This document shows, piece after piece, positions 7,287-16,151 of a stretch of 30,670 nucleotides of DNA. The stretch spans positions 1 to 30,670 of the forward strand of contig JAZLIT010000122.1 in assembly GCA_045617525.1 (NCBI GenBank), read 5' to 3'. The notes beneath the pieces were generated by a model that made no database searches, was not told the DNA's origin, and saw only the letters and a list, made by a program, of their open reading frames with translations. Source of the stretch: JAZLIT01 sp045617525. Lineage in GTDB: Bacteria; Bacillota; Bacilli; Bacillales_A; Planococcaceae. Position 1 is the stretch's first letter. Each line of letters starts with the position of its first letter. A program made the translations under genes and the position numbers.

Positions 7287-7356
7287 AGAGCATTGAAATG
7301 GAGTAGTATCGGAACTTTTTAGTAAGGTTCGAGCATTTATTCGGTTACAATGCTCT
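7287..7356 (+). repeat. 70-nt inverted repeat between bcd and lpdV
   Basis: AGAGCATTG (7287-7295) is matched by a perfect reverse complement (7348-7356), enclosing 52 nt that hold a further short GAAC/GTTC pairing. No T-tract follows, so it is not a typical terminator. It could be an mRNA processing or stabilising hairpin inside the operon, or a small inserted repeat. Confidence 0.5.
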
Positions 7357-7401
7357 ATCTCTGTTTATAGAGGATCATCAATTGGTAAAGGGGTGTTCGT
7401 G

Positions 7402-8826
7402 ATGGCAAAGGATTATGATGTTGTGATTTTAGGTGGCGGTACAGGGGGATATATGGCGGCGATTCGCGCAAGTCAGCTTGGGCTAAAAACGGCTATTGTT
7501 GAACGCGATAAGCTAGGTGGAACATGCCTGCATAATGGTTGTATACCCACGAAAAGTTACTTAAGAAGTGCTGAAGTATTTGCACTGGCGAAGAATGCGG
7601 CTGACTACGGAATTGAAGTAGGTGCAGCAACGGTTAATTTTGAAAAGGTGCTTGCGCGCAAAAACGATATTGTTGGAAAGCTTTATCAAGGTGTGCAAGG
7701 CTTGATGAAAAAGGGGAAAATCGATGTATATCACGGGACGGGGCGAATTTTAGGTCCTTCGATTTTTTCGCCAATGCCAGGAACAATTTCGGTTGAAATG
7801 GCAGATGGCAGTGAAAATGAAATGCTTATACCTGCAAATGTTATTATTGCTACAGGCTCAAGACCACGACATTTGACGGGTGTAAATGTTGACGGATTAA
7901 CGATTCTAGATTCAAATCAATTGTTACAATTAACGGAGCTTCCGAAGTCTATAACAATCGTTGGTGGTGGGGTCATTGGGATTGAGTGGGCGTCAATGCT
8001 GCATGATTTTGGCGTGGAGGTAACGGTATTAGAGGCTGGCCCTCAAATTGTTCCAACAGAAGATGCGGATATCTCAAAAGAACTGCATAAAATATTAGGG
8101 GCTAAAGGGATAAAAATATATACAAATGCGCAAATCGATTTCACTAAAACGGAGCAGTCTGAGGCTAAAGTCGTTTTAGTTGCACAAATTGAAGAAAAAG
8201 TGGAAGCGTTTACATCTGAAAAGGTACTTCTTTCAGTTGGTCGTTTAGCGAATGTTGAAGGTATAGGTTTAGATAATACCGAGATTCAGATTAAGAGCGG
8301 GGTTATCGCGGTAAATGAGCATTATCAAACGAAGGAAAGTCACATTTACGCAATAGGAGATTGTATCGGTGGCTTACAGCTTGCACATGTGGCTTCGCAT
8401 GAAGGAATTCATGCAGTGGAGCATATTGCGGGCATAAATAATGTAAAGCTAGATCCTCTGATGATTGCAAAATGTATTTATAGTGCACCGGAAGTAGCAA
8501 GTGTAGGATTAACGGAAAAAGCTGCACGTGAAAAAGGGCTGGAAGTGAAAATTGGGAAATTCCCGTTCAAAGGTATTGGCAAAGCACTTGTAAAGGGTGA
8601 TAGTGAAGGTTTTGTGAAAATCATTGCGGATAAAAATTCAGATGATTTACTAGGAGTTCATATGATTGGCCCGAATGTGACGGAATTAATTTCGGAGGCA
8701 GGGCTTGCGCTCGTTTTAAATGCGACGCCTTGGGAAATAGGTACAACAATACACCCGCATCCGTCTTTAAGTGAAATAATTGGAGAAGCGGCTCTAGCGG
8801 TAGATGGTAAGGCGATTCATTATTAA
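7402..8826 (+). CDS. lpdV: Dihydrolipoyl dehydrogenase of the branched-chain complex (E3)
   Basis: A 474-residue flavoprotein that reoxidises the lipoyl arm of the branched-chain keto-acid dehydrogenase E2 with NAD. The FAD motif GGGTGG is at residues 11-16 and the redox-active pair is C42/C47 (CLHNGC). The NAD motif VGGGVIG is near 190, a second FAD block (YAIGDCIGG) near 315, and the interface catalytic His in HPHPSLSE near 450. The ATG at 7402 is preferred to a GTG three codons earlier, with AAAGGGG at the proper distance. It lies about 160 bp after bcd, where B. subtilis carries buk, and runs directly into bkdAA. Confidence 0.92.
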   Translation: MAKDYDVVILGGGTGGYMAAIRASQLGLKTAIVERDKLGGTCLHNGCIPTKSYLRSAEVFALAKNAADYGIEVGAATVNFEKVLARKNDIVGKLYQGVQGLMKKGKIDVYHGTGRILGPSIFSPMPGTISVEMADGSENEMLIPANVIIATGSRPRHLTGVNVDGLTILDSNQLLQLTELPKSITIVGGGVIGIEWASMLHDFGVEVTVLEAGPQIVPTEDADISKELHKILGAKGIKIYTNAQIDFTKTEQSEAKVVLVAQIEEKVEAFTSEKVLLSVGRLANVEGIGLDNTEIQIKSGVIAVNEHYQTKESHIYAIGDCIGGLQLAHVASHEGIHAVEHIAGINNVKLDPLMIAKCIYSAPEVASVGLTEKAAREKGLEVKIGKFPFKGIGKALVKGDSEGFVKIIADKNSDDLLGVHMIGPNVTELISEAGLALVLNATPWEIGTTIHPHPSLSEIIGEAALAVDGKAIHY

Positions 8827-8853
8827 ATGAGAAGTACGAAAGGGGATGTTCGT

Positions 8854-9867
8854 ATGGGAGAATATACAGTGCAGCATGAGGCGTTAGGGCTTACGAATGA
8901 GGATGTATTAAGTATGTATGAAACGATGCTACTTGCACGTAAAATTGACGAGCGTATGTGGCTATTAAATCGCGCGGGGAAAATTCCATTTGTTATTTCA
9001 TGTCAGGGGCAGGAAGCTGCACAGGTTGGGGCGGCATTTGCACTTGATACGGAAAAGGATTATATTGCGCCGTATTACCGTGATATGGGCGTTGTATTAC
9101 ATTTTGGCATGACGGCAAAAGATTTAATGCTATCTGCGTTTGCAAAGGCAGAGGACCCTAATTCCGGTGGCCGACAAATGCCAGGGCATTTCGGGCAAAA
9201 GAAAAATCGTATTATAACGGGATCTTCACCCGTTACAACACAGGTGCCACATGCGGTTGGTGTGGCGTTGGCTGGCAAACTGGAGCAACAGGATTTCATT
9301 ACCTTTGTGACGCTTGGTGAAGGTTCTTCAAATCAAGGGGATTTCCACGAGGGGGCAAACTTTGCAGGGGTGCATAAGTTGCCTGTCGTAATTATGGTCG
9401 AAAACAATCAGTATGCGATATCTGTGCCCGTAGAGCGTCAATTAGGCTGTGCCAAGGTTTCAGACCGTGGGATTGGCTACGGGATGCCTGGCGTGACAGT
9501 GGATGGAAAAAATCCATTGGAAGTATACCGCGTGGTCAAGGAGGCGGCAGATCGTGCGCGTCGTGGTGAGGGACCGAGCTTAATTGAAGCAGTGACGTTT
9601 CGCTTGACGGCCCATTCTTCTGATGATGATGATCGTCAATATCGTACGGCGGAGGATATTGCGGAAGGGCGCGCGAAGGATCCGATTTTGCTATTTGAAG
9701 CATATTTGCGCGAAGCTGATGTGTTAGATGATGCTAAAATGGGAGCAATTCAAACACGTATTGCAAACCTTGTCAATGAGGCAACCGATTATGCAGAGGC
9801 AGCCCCGTATGCGCCACCAGAACATGCATTGAAATATGTATATGCAGAAAAAGGAGGAGACGCGTAA
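8854..9867 (+). CDS. bkdAA: Branched-chain 2-keto-acid dehydrogenase E1 alpha
   Basis: A 337-residue thiamine-diphosphate-binding subunit that, with BkdAB, decarboxylates branched 2-keto acids and passes the acyl group to E2. The TPP motif reads GEGSSNQGDFHEGANFAG with VENNQYAIS at its end. The phosphorylation-loop-like TAHSSDDDDRQYR follows near 250-263. PGHFGQKKNRI and GSSPVTTQVPHAVG are family blocks. The second ATG (8854) is preferred because AAAGGGGA precedes it; the in-frame ATG 27 bp upstream has no site. Its stop overlaps the bkdAB start (TAATG), giving coupled synthesis of the two E1 chains. Confidence 0.92.
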   Translation: MGEYTVQHEALGLTNEDVLSMYETMLLARKIDERMWLLNRAGKIPFVISCQGQEAAQVGAAFALDTEKDYIAPYYRDMGVVLHFGMTAKDLMLSAFAKAEDPNSGGRQMPGHFGQKKNRIITGSSPVTTQVPHAVGVALAGKLEQQDFITFVTLGEGSSNQGDFHEGANFAGVHKLPVVIMVENNQYAISVPVERQLGCAKVSDRGIGYGMPGVTVDGKNPLEVYRVVKEAADRARRGEGPSLIEAVTFRLTAHSSDDDDRQYRTAEDIAEGRAKDPILLFEAYLREADVLDDAKMGAIQTRIANLVNEATDYAEAAPYAPPEHALKYVYAEKGGDA

Positions 9868-10850
9868 TGGCTGTTATGTCCTTTATTGATGCTATTACAC
9901 TAGCCATGAGAGAAGAGATGGAACGCGACCCGAAAGTATTCATTTTAGGTGAAGATGTAGGGCGGAAAGGCGGCGTATTTAAGGCGACTAATGGGCTATT
10001 TGATCAATTTGGGGATTACCGCGTGCTCGATACACCGTTAGCAGAAAGCGCAATTGCTGGCGTAGCGATTGGCGCGGCGATGTATGGGATGCGCCCGATT
10101 GCGGAAATGCAGTTTGCAGATTTCATTATGCCTGCAGTGAATCAAATCGTCTCAGAGGCGGCGAAAATTCGTTACCGCTCAAATAATGATTGGCATTGTC
10201 CACTTGTGGTGCGTGCGCCGTTTGGTGGTGGGATTCATGGGGCACTTTATCATTCGCAATCTGTAGAGTCTTTATTTGCAGGAACGCCGGGTTTGAAAAT
10301 CGTAATTCCTTCGACGCCGTATGATGCAAAGGGTTTGCTAAAGGCTGCAATTCGTGATGAGGATCCGGTTTTATTTTTCGAGCATAAAAAGGCGTACCGC
10401 TTAATTAAAGGTGAGGTACCGACGGATGATTATGTTGTGGAAATTGGCAAGGCGGATGTAAAGCGTCAAGGTGATGATATTACGGTCATAACATATGGAT
10501 TAGCCGTTCATTTCACACTGCAAGCTGCTGAGCGACTAGCAGCAGACGGCATTGAAGCTCATATTTTAGACTTGCGAACAGTATACCCATTAGATAAAGA
10601 TGCGATTATTGAGGCGGCGAGCAAGACAGGTAAGGTACTGCTTGTGACAGAGGATAATAAAGAGGGCAGTATTATGAGTGAGGTTGCTGCGATAATTGCG
10701 GAGCATTGTTTATTTGATTTAGATGCCCCGATTAAGCGTTTAGCAGGGCCAGATGTACCAGCAATGCCTTATGCGCCAACGATGGAGAAGTTTTTCATGA
10801 TTAATCCTGATAAAATTGAACGTGCGATGCGCGAGCTCGCGGCGTTTTAG
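9867..10850 (+). CDS. bkdAB: Branched-chain 2-keto-acid dehydrogenase E1 beta
   Basis: A 327-residue transketolase-like beta subunit of E1. Recognised blocks are GEDVGRKGGVFKATNGL, DTPLAESAIAGVAIGAAMYG, the cofactor-site region EMQFADFIMPAVNQIVSEAA, RAPFGGGIHGALYHSQSVE, IVIPSTPYDAKGLLKAAI and a C-terminal transketolase_C domain with HILDLRTVYPLD. It overlaps bkdAA by one base and is followed 16 bp later by bkdB. Synthesis of branched acyl-CoA supplies both catabolism and primers for iso/anteiso fatty acids in Bacillales. Confidence 0.93.
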   Translation: MAVMSFIDAITLAMREEMERDPKVFILGEDVGRKGGVFKATNGLFDQFGDYRVLDTPLAESAIAGVAIGAAMYGMRPIAEMQFADFIMPAVNQIVSEAAKIRYRSNNDWHCPLVVRAPFGGGIHGALYHSQSVESLFAGTPGLKIVIPSTPYDAKGLLKAAIRDEDPVLFFEHKKAYRLIKGEVPTDDYVVEIGKADVKRQGDDITVITYGLAVHFTLQAAERLAADGIEAHILDLRTVYPLDKDAIIEAASKTGKVLLVTEDNKEGSIMSEVAAIIAEHCLFDLDAPIKRLAGPDVPAMPYAPTMEKFFMINPDKIERAMRELAAF

Positions 10851-10866
10851 TGGGGGTGTAGACGAA

Positions 10867-12189
10867 ATGGCGATTCAAAACATAACAATGCCCCAGCTAG
10901 GGGAAAGTGTTACAGAAGGTACAATTGAGCGTTGGCTCGTAAAGCCAGGTGATATGGTTAAAAAGTATGACCCACTTGCCGAGGTTAATACCGATAAAGT
11001 GAATGCGGAAATCCCCTCTTCATTTGAAGGAAGAATTGTAGAACTAATTGCGGCTGAAGGGGAAACCTTGCCGGTGGGGGCCGTTGTTTGCGCGATTGAG
11101 GTAAATACAAGTGAGATTCCAGCAGCACCGCCAGGCAGTCAATCGACAATTAGTGCGACGCTTAGTAATGTAACACCGCCAAAGCGTGAGTTAGAGAAGA
11201 AACAAGCGTTGCCGAAATCGGAAAAACAACCAAAAACCGCGGGTCGTTTTTCGCCGGCTGTACTTTCTCTTGCAAGCGAAAATGGGGTTGATTTACAGGC
11301 GATAGAGGGATCAGGATTAGGTGGCCGAATTACGCGTAAAGATATTGAAAAATACATCGAAAATGGTGGGGACACAACTGAAAGTCCTGTTTTACAACAG
11401 GTTGAACAGCCGGTAGAGGTAACACAGGTGATAGCCCAGAAAACAAAAGCTGAAAAGCCACTACGAGTTCAACAACCTGCTGCTCCAGGCGACATTGAAA
11501 TTCCAGTAACAGGCGTACGTCGAGCGATTGCAAATAATATGGTTCGTAGCTCGCAAGAAGTACCACATGCATGGATGATGATGGAAGTCGACGTCACGAA
11601 TCTCGTAAACTATCGTGATTCGATTAAAAAGGAATTTAAGAAAAATGAAGGCTATAATATTACGTATTTTGCATTTTTCGTCAAAGCGATAAGTCAAGCA
11701 TTACGTGAGTTTCCAATGATGAATTCAATGTGGGCGGGCGATAAAATTGTGCAAAAGAAAGACATTAATATTTCGATTGCAGTCGCAACAGTTGATGCTC
11801 TTTTTGTGCCGGTTTTAAAACATGTTGATGAAAAGTCAGTAAAAGGTATCGCACGTGAAATTCATGAAATTGCGCAAATTGTACGCGCAGGTAAGTTAAA
11901 AGCAGAGCATATTCAGGGTGGTACATTTACGGTAAATAATACCGGTTCATTTGGCTCGATTCAGTCGATGGGCATCATAAATTATCCGCAAGCAGCGATC
12001 TTGCAAGTGGAAGCAATTGTAAAAAAACCTGTAATAGTACAGGGCAATATGTTTGCTGCTCGTGACATGGTGAATTTATGTTTATCATTAGATCACCGTG
12101 TGTTAGATGGCTTGATTTGCGGAAAATTTCTAAGTCGTGTTAAAGAAATACTCGAAAATGTAAATATTGAGACGATGTCAGTCTACTGA
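10867..12189 (+). CDS. bkdB: Dihydrolipoyl acyltransferase (E2) of the branched-chain complex
   Basis: A 440-residue E2 chain with one lipoyl domain (about 3-78; modified lysine K44 in EVNTDKVNAE). A Pro/Lys/Gln linker leads to a peripheral-subunit-binding domain (RFSPAVLSLASENGVDLQAI, with GRITRKDI), a second linker, and a catalytic domain ending with the HxxxDG active site (LDHRVLDG). It carries the branched acyl group from E1 to CoA and is reoxidised by LpdV. The ATG at 10867 follows GGGGGTG; a longer upstream frame overlaps the end of bkdAB and is rejected. It is the last gene of the bkd unit and is followed by a strong terminator. Confidence 0.93.
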   Translation: MAIQNITMPQLGESVTEGTIERWLVKPGDMVKKYDPLAEVNTDKVNAEIPSSFEGRIVELIAAEGETLPVGAVVCAIEVNTSEIPAAPPGSQSTISATLSNVTPPKRELEKKQALPKSEKQPKTAGRFSPAVLSLASENGVDLQAIEGSGLGGRITRKDIEKYIENGGDTTESPVLQQVEQPVEVTQVIAQKTKAEKPLRVQQPAAPGDIEIPVTGVRRAIANNMVRSSQEVPHAWMMMEVDVTNLVNYRDSIKKEFKKNEGYNITYFAFFVKAISQALREFPMMNSMWAGDKIVQKKDINISIAVATVDALFVPVLKHVDEKSVKGIAREIHEIAQIVRAGKLKAEHIQGGTFTVNNTGSFGSIQSMGIINYPQAAILQVEAIVKKPVIVQGNMFAARDMVNLCLSLDHRVLDGLICGKFLSRVKEILENVNIETMSVY

Positions 12190-12190
12190 C

Positions 12191-12234
12191 AAATCCGACA
12201 AAGCCCACCAAATCAGGCTTTGTCGGATTTTTTT
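12191..12234 (+). terminator. Terminator of the bkd operon
   Basis: AAATCCGACAAAGCC (12191-12205) pairs perfectly with GGCTTTGTCGGATTT (12216-12230), followed by a T-run. It separates bkd from mut transcription, apart from possible read-through. Confidence 0.92.
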
Positions 12235-12239
12235 CTTTA

Positions 12240-12269
12240 TTGTCAGAACATTCTCATGTAAACTGTAAT
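12240..12269 (+). promoter_or_regulatory. Candidate promoter of mutA
   Basis: TTGTCA (12240-12245), an 18-bp spacer and TGTAAT (12264-12269), placed directly after the bkd terminator and about 40 bp before the mutA start. This suggests the mut genes have their own start point. Confidence 0.5.
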
Positions 12270-12308
12270 TTAGAAAACAATGAGGGGGGAAGCTTACAAA
12301 GCGTCCAC

Positions 12309-14003
12309 ATGTCAATGAATATGAAAACGATTGAATTTTCAAAGCCTTCTTACACAGAATGGGAAGAAGAAGCGGTAAAAGCTTTAAAGGGTAAACCATT
12401 TGAATCATTACTCACAAAAACAATTGAGAATATTACACTAGAACCTCTCTATACAAATGCACAATTAATCGAAAAATACGGGGAACAGCTTGAGAAACAA
12501 GTTGCAACAATCCGTCAATCAACAAAAGAAGATCGTTTTGCAACAGCACAGCAAATTGTAGGTGCTACTGCAGATGAATTTATCGCAAACCTTGAAGAAG
12601 GCCTTGCGCGTGGTAATGAGGTTATAACAATCGATAGCCGCGTGAACTTTGACTGGGATGAATTAACACTCACAAAAATCGCGGATTACTTAACAGAGTA
12701 TCCATTTAAGTTAATTATTCAGAATGATGCAGATGCACTCTTAAAAGTGTTTACCTATATAGCAGCTGAGAAGCAAGGCGAAGTAGAAGGTTATATCGTG
12801 GCAAATGACATGGTAACACTAGATGCATATCCTAAAGTGCGTACAGTAGGTGCAAATACAATCCCGTTCCATAATAATGGTGCAAACGCGGTACAGGAGC
12901 TTGCAGCAGCATTAGCAATCGCAAGTGAATCTGCAGCACAAGCGCCAAGCTTTGCGCAATTCACACAGAAGTTTTTCGTCAACTTCGCGGTAGATACGCA
13001 ATTCTTTATGGAAATCGCAAAAATCCGTGCCTTTAGAGTACTTTGGAAAGCATTTACTACGGCATATGGTAGTGAAGCGAGTGTTGTTCCTATCGTTGCG
13101 GAAACTTCTGTGCGTAGCTTCTCGAAATTAGATGTATATGTGAATTTATTACGTGCAGGCAACGAAACATTCGCTGCCGCAATTGGTGGAGCAGATGTTT
13201 TCACGATTCACCCGCATGATATTTTAACGGAAACAACTGAGCAATCTGTCCGTATTGCACGCAATGTTTCGCTTGTGACGAAGGAAGAATCACATGTATT
13301 AAACGTATTAGATCCAGCAGGCGGCGCGTATTTTGTGGAATCATTAACAGCGGATTTAGTGAAGGAAGCATGGACACTATTCCTGAAAATCGAGGAAGCA
13401 GGCGGCATGACAGCCTATGCTACAACATTTAAAGAAGAAGTTTCTACTGTTTACCAAGCACGTTTAAAAGACGTTGCAACACGCAAGCATTCATTAATTG
13501 GCACAAATATATATGCAAATCCTAAAGATACACTAAGCACAGTAGAAAATGCTGTATATAGCGATGTTTTACGCTTAGCGAAACCTTTCGAAGCATTGCG
13601 CACAACTTTCGCGCAAAACAATGCGAAAATTGCGATTTTAACATATGGCGAGTTGAAAAATTACAAGCCACGTGCAGACTTTGTGGCAGGATTCTTTGCA
13701 ACAGCCGGTGTTATACCTAGCCAAACAGAAGGCTTCACAAGCATAGAAGCTGCGCAAAATTGGTTGCGCGAAACTGATGCAAACTATGTCATCATTTCTG
13801 CTACGGATGAGGACACGAAACAGCTTGTGCCAGTGCTATTAGAAGCGAAGCCAGCACATGTGATTTTAGATGCAGCAGGTCGCTACAAAGACGAACAGCA
13901 AGCGTGGCAAGAAGCAGGATTAAACGGCTTTATTGCAGCTGGCCAAAACGTTGTGCAAAAGCTGAATGAAATTGCAGCAGCAGTGGAGGGAGCAAAACGA
14001 TGA
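12309..14003 (+). CDS. mutA: Methylmalonyl-CoA mutase small (beta) subunit
   Basis: A 564-residue homologue of MutB that forms the non-catalytic partner of the heterodimeric, adenosylcobalamin-dependent mutase. It has the MCM barrel pattern (FDWDELTLTKIADYLTEYPF, EIAKIRAFRVLWKAFTTAYG, RSFSKLDVYVNLLRAGNETF, NVLDPAGGAYFVESLTADLV). The C-terminal B12-type domain (ILTYGELKNYKPRADFVAGF) lacks the DxHxxG cobalt ligand, as expected for the small subunit. The start is uncertain: the strongest site (GAGGGGGGA, ending 12290) is 18 bp before the ATG at 12309, and ATGs at 12315 and 12321 are alternatives. It overlaps mutB (ATGA). Confidence 0.88.
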   Translation: MSMNMKTIEFSKPSYTEWEEEAVKALKGKPFESLLTKTIENITLEPLYTNAQLIEKYGEQLEKQVATIRQSTKEDRFATAQQIVGATADEFIANLEEGLARGNEVITIDSRVNFDWDELTLTKIADYLTEYPFKLIIQNDADALLKVFTYIAAEKQGEVEGYIVANDMVTLDAYPKVRTVGANTIPFHNNGANAVQELAAALAIASESAAQAPSFAQFTQKFFVNFAVDTQFFMEIAKIRAFRVLWKAFTTAYGSEASVVPIVAETSVRSFSKLDVYVNLLRAGNETFAAAIGGADVFTIHPHDILTETTEQSVRIARNVSLVTKEESHVLNVLDPAGGAYFVESLTADLVKEAWTLFLKIEEAGGMTAYATTFKEEVSTVYQARLKDVATRKHSLIGTNIYANPKDTLSTVENAVYSDVLRLAKPFEALRTTFAQNNAKIAILTYGELKNYKPRADFVAGFFATAGVIPSQTEGFTSIEAAQNWLRETDANYVIISATDEDTKQLVPVLLEAKPAHVILDAAGRYKDEQQAWQEAGLNGFIAAGQNVVQKLNEIAAAVEGAKR

Positions 14004-16150
14004 CAACAACACCAAATTTCCAAGCCGTTGTTATTGAAGACGTGCTAGCGAACGAGCAAACGACATCAACAAGCACATTTTTAACAAACGAAGGCATTGA
14101 TGTAAAATCAGTCTACAATAAAGAAGATTTACAAACGGCTATCCATTTAGACGATGTAGCCGGGATCGCACCAAATACACGCGGACCATACCCAACAATG
14201 TATGTAGCGCGTCCTTGGACAGTGCGCCAATACGCAGGATTCTCTACTGCTGAGGAATCAAACGCCTTTTACCGTCGAAACTTAGCGATGGGGCAAAAGG
14301 GATTATCGGTAGCATTTGACTTAGCAACACACCGTGGTTATGACTCAGATCATCCACGTGTAACAGGTGATGTAGGGAAAGCCGGCGTAGCGATTGACTC
14401 AGTTGAAGATGCAAAAATTCTATTCGACGGAATTCCACTTGATCAAATGTCAGTATCTATGACAATGAACGGGGCCGTTTTACCGGTATTAGCGTTCTAC
14501 ATCGTAGCAGCTGAAGAGCAAGGCGTAACGCCCGAAAAGCTTGCTGGTACAATTCAAAACGATATCTTAAAAGAATACATGGTGCGTAATACGTATATCT
14601 ATCCACCAGCGATGTCGATGAAAATTATTGCGGATATTTTTGAATATACAGCGAAATACATGCCGAAATTCAACTCGATTTCAATTTCGGGGTACCATAT
14701 TCAAGAAGCAGGTGCGACGAATGATATCGAGCTTGCCTATACATTAGCAGATGGTCTGGAATATGTGCGTACAGGATTAGCAGCAGGTATTGATATCGAT
14801 GCCTTTGCACCACGCCTATCATTCTTCTGGGCAATCGGTATGAACTATTACATGGAAATTGCAAAAATGCGTGCAGCTCGCCGTATTTGGGCGCAAATGA
14901 TGTCAACGTTCAATCCGAAGAACGCTAAAGCATTGGCATTACGTACCCACTCTCAAACATCGGGCTGGTCATTAACGGAGCAAGATCCGTTCAATAACGT
15001 AACGCGTACATTAATCGAAGCAAACGCAGCAGCAATGGGCCACACACAATCGCTGCACACGAACGCTTTAGATGAAGCAATCGCTCTGCCAACAGACTTC
15101 TCAGCTCGTATTGCACGTAATACACAGCTGTTTTTACAAGAAGAAACGGGTATGACAAAAGTAATCGATCCATGGGGTGGTTCTTACTATGTTGAGAAAT
15201 TAACAGAAGAGCTAACAGAAAAAGCTTGGGCTTTAATCGAGGAAATTGAAGAGCTAGGTGGCATGGCGAAAGCGATTGAAACAGGCTTACCTAAGATGAA
15301 GGTCGAGGAAGCAGCAGCAAAACGTCAAGCGAAAATCGACTCAAAAACAGAAACAATTGTTGGCGTGAATAAATACCGTTTAGCAGAAGAAGAGCCAATC
15401 GACATTTTAGATATCGACAATGCTTTAGTGCGTGACCAACAAATCGCACGCCTAGAAAAAATGAAGGCAGAGCGCGACGAAGCCGAAGTTAAGAAGCATT
15501 TAGCTCGCCTCACAAAAGCAGCTGAAGACGGCTCTGAAAACTTATTAGCAGTAGCGGTGGATGCAGCTCGTGCACGCGCTTCTCTAGGAGAAATTTCAGA
15601 TGCAATCGAAGTGGTATCAGGTCGTCATAAAGCAATTATTCGTTCGATCTCTGGTGTTTACTCAGCAAACTTCTCAGATGAGGAGGCAATTTTAGACATG
15701 AAACAAATGACAGAAGATTTCCTTGAAGCAGAAGGCCGTCGCCCGCGTATCCTAATCGCGAAGATGGGTCAAGATGGACATGACCGTGGTGCGAAAGTAG
15801 TCGCGACAGGCTATGCAGATTTAGGTTTCGATGTGGATATTTCACCATTATTCATGACGCCTGAAGAAACGGCTCAAATGGCTAATGAAAATGACGTGCA
15901 TGTTGTTGGTGTATCTTCATTAGCAGCAGGACATAAAACACTTGTGCCAGAATTAATTGCCGAGCTGAAAAAAGTAGGTCGTGAAGACATTATCGTCATC
16001 GTTGGTGGCGTTATTCCTGCTCAAGATTATGAGTACTTATACAATGCTGGTGCTAAAGCAATTTTCGGACCAGGTACGGTCATTCCTGTAGCTGCCAAGA
16101 AAATTATTGAAGAGATTTATAAAGCTTTAGGCTATGAGGAAGAGGCATAA
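14000..16150 (+). CDS. mutB: Methylmalonyl-CoA mutase large (catalytic) subunit
   Basis: A 716-residue AdoCbl enzyme that isomerises (R)-methylmalonyl-CoA to succinyl-CoA. RPWTVRQYAGFSTAEESNAF carries the radical-stabilising tyrosine region, and SGYHIQEAGA (near 230-238) gives the Tyr-His active-site pair. The C-terminal domain has the base-off cobalamin motif DGHDRG (about 592-597), with VVGVSSLAAGH and VGGVIPAQD. All key residues appear intact, and length is usual for the family. It overlaps mutA by 4 bp, with GGAGGGAGC upstream, and is followed after 1 bp by meaB, so the three are probably one operon. Confidence 0.95.
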   Translation: MTTTPNFQAVVIEDVLANEQTTSTSTFLTNEGIDVKSVYNKEDLQTAIHLDDVAGIAPNTRGPYPTMYVARPWTVRQYAGFSTAEESNAFYRRNLAMGQKGLSVAFDLATHRGYDSDHPRVTGDVGKAGVAIDSVEDAKILFDGIPLDQMSVSMTMNGAVLPVLAFYIVAAEEQGVTPEKLAGTIQNDILKEYMVRNTYIYPPAMSMKIIADIFEYTAKYMPKFNSISISGYHIQEAGATNDIELAYTLADGLEYVRTGLAAGIDIDAFAPRLSFFWAIGMNYYMEIAKMRAARRIWAQMMSTFNPKNAKALALRTHSQTSGWSLTEQDPFNNVTRTLIEANAAAMGHTQSLHTNALDEAIALPTDFSARIARNTQLFLQEETGMTKVIDPWGGSYYVEKLTEELTEKAWALIEEIEELGGMAKAIETGLPKMKVEEAAAKRQAKIDSKTETIVGVNKYRLAEEEPIDILDIDNALVRDQQIARLEKMKAERDEAEVKKHLARLTKAAEDGSENLLAVAVDAARARASLGEISDAIEVVSGRHKAIIRSISGVYSANFSDEEAILDMKQMTEDFLEAEGRRPRILIAKMGQDGHDRGAKVVATGYADLGFDVDISPLFMTPEETAQMANENDVHVVGVSSLAAGHKTLVPELIAELKKVGREDIIVIVGGVIPAQDYEYLYNAGAKAIFGPGTVIPVAAKKIIEEIYKALGYEEEA

Positions 16151-16151
16151 A

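Noticed and set aside
12319..12334. A cre-like (CcpA) sequence, TGAAAACGATTGAA, at the mutA start
   Set aside because: It misses conserved bases in the second half of the cre consensus and lies in codons, so chance is more likely.
12791..13204. A 137-codon minus frame inside mutA
   Set aside because: Antisense shadow of a strongly conserved mutase gene, with an Ala/Ser-rich pattern created by the complementary codons.
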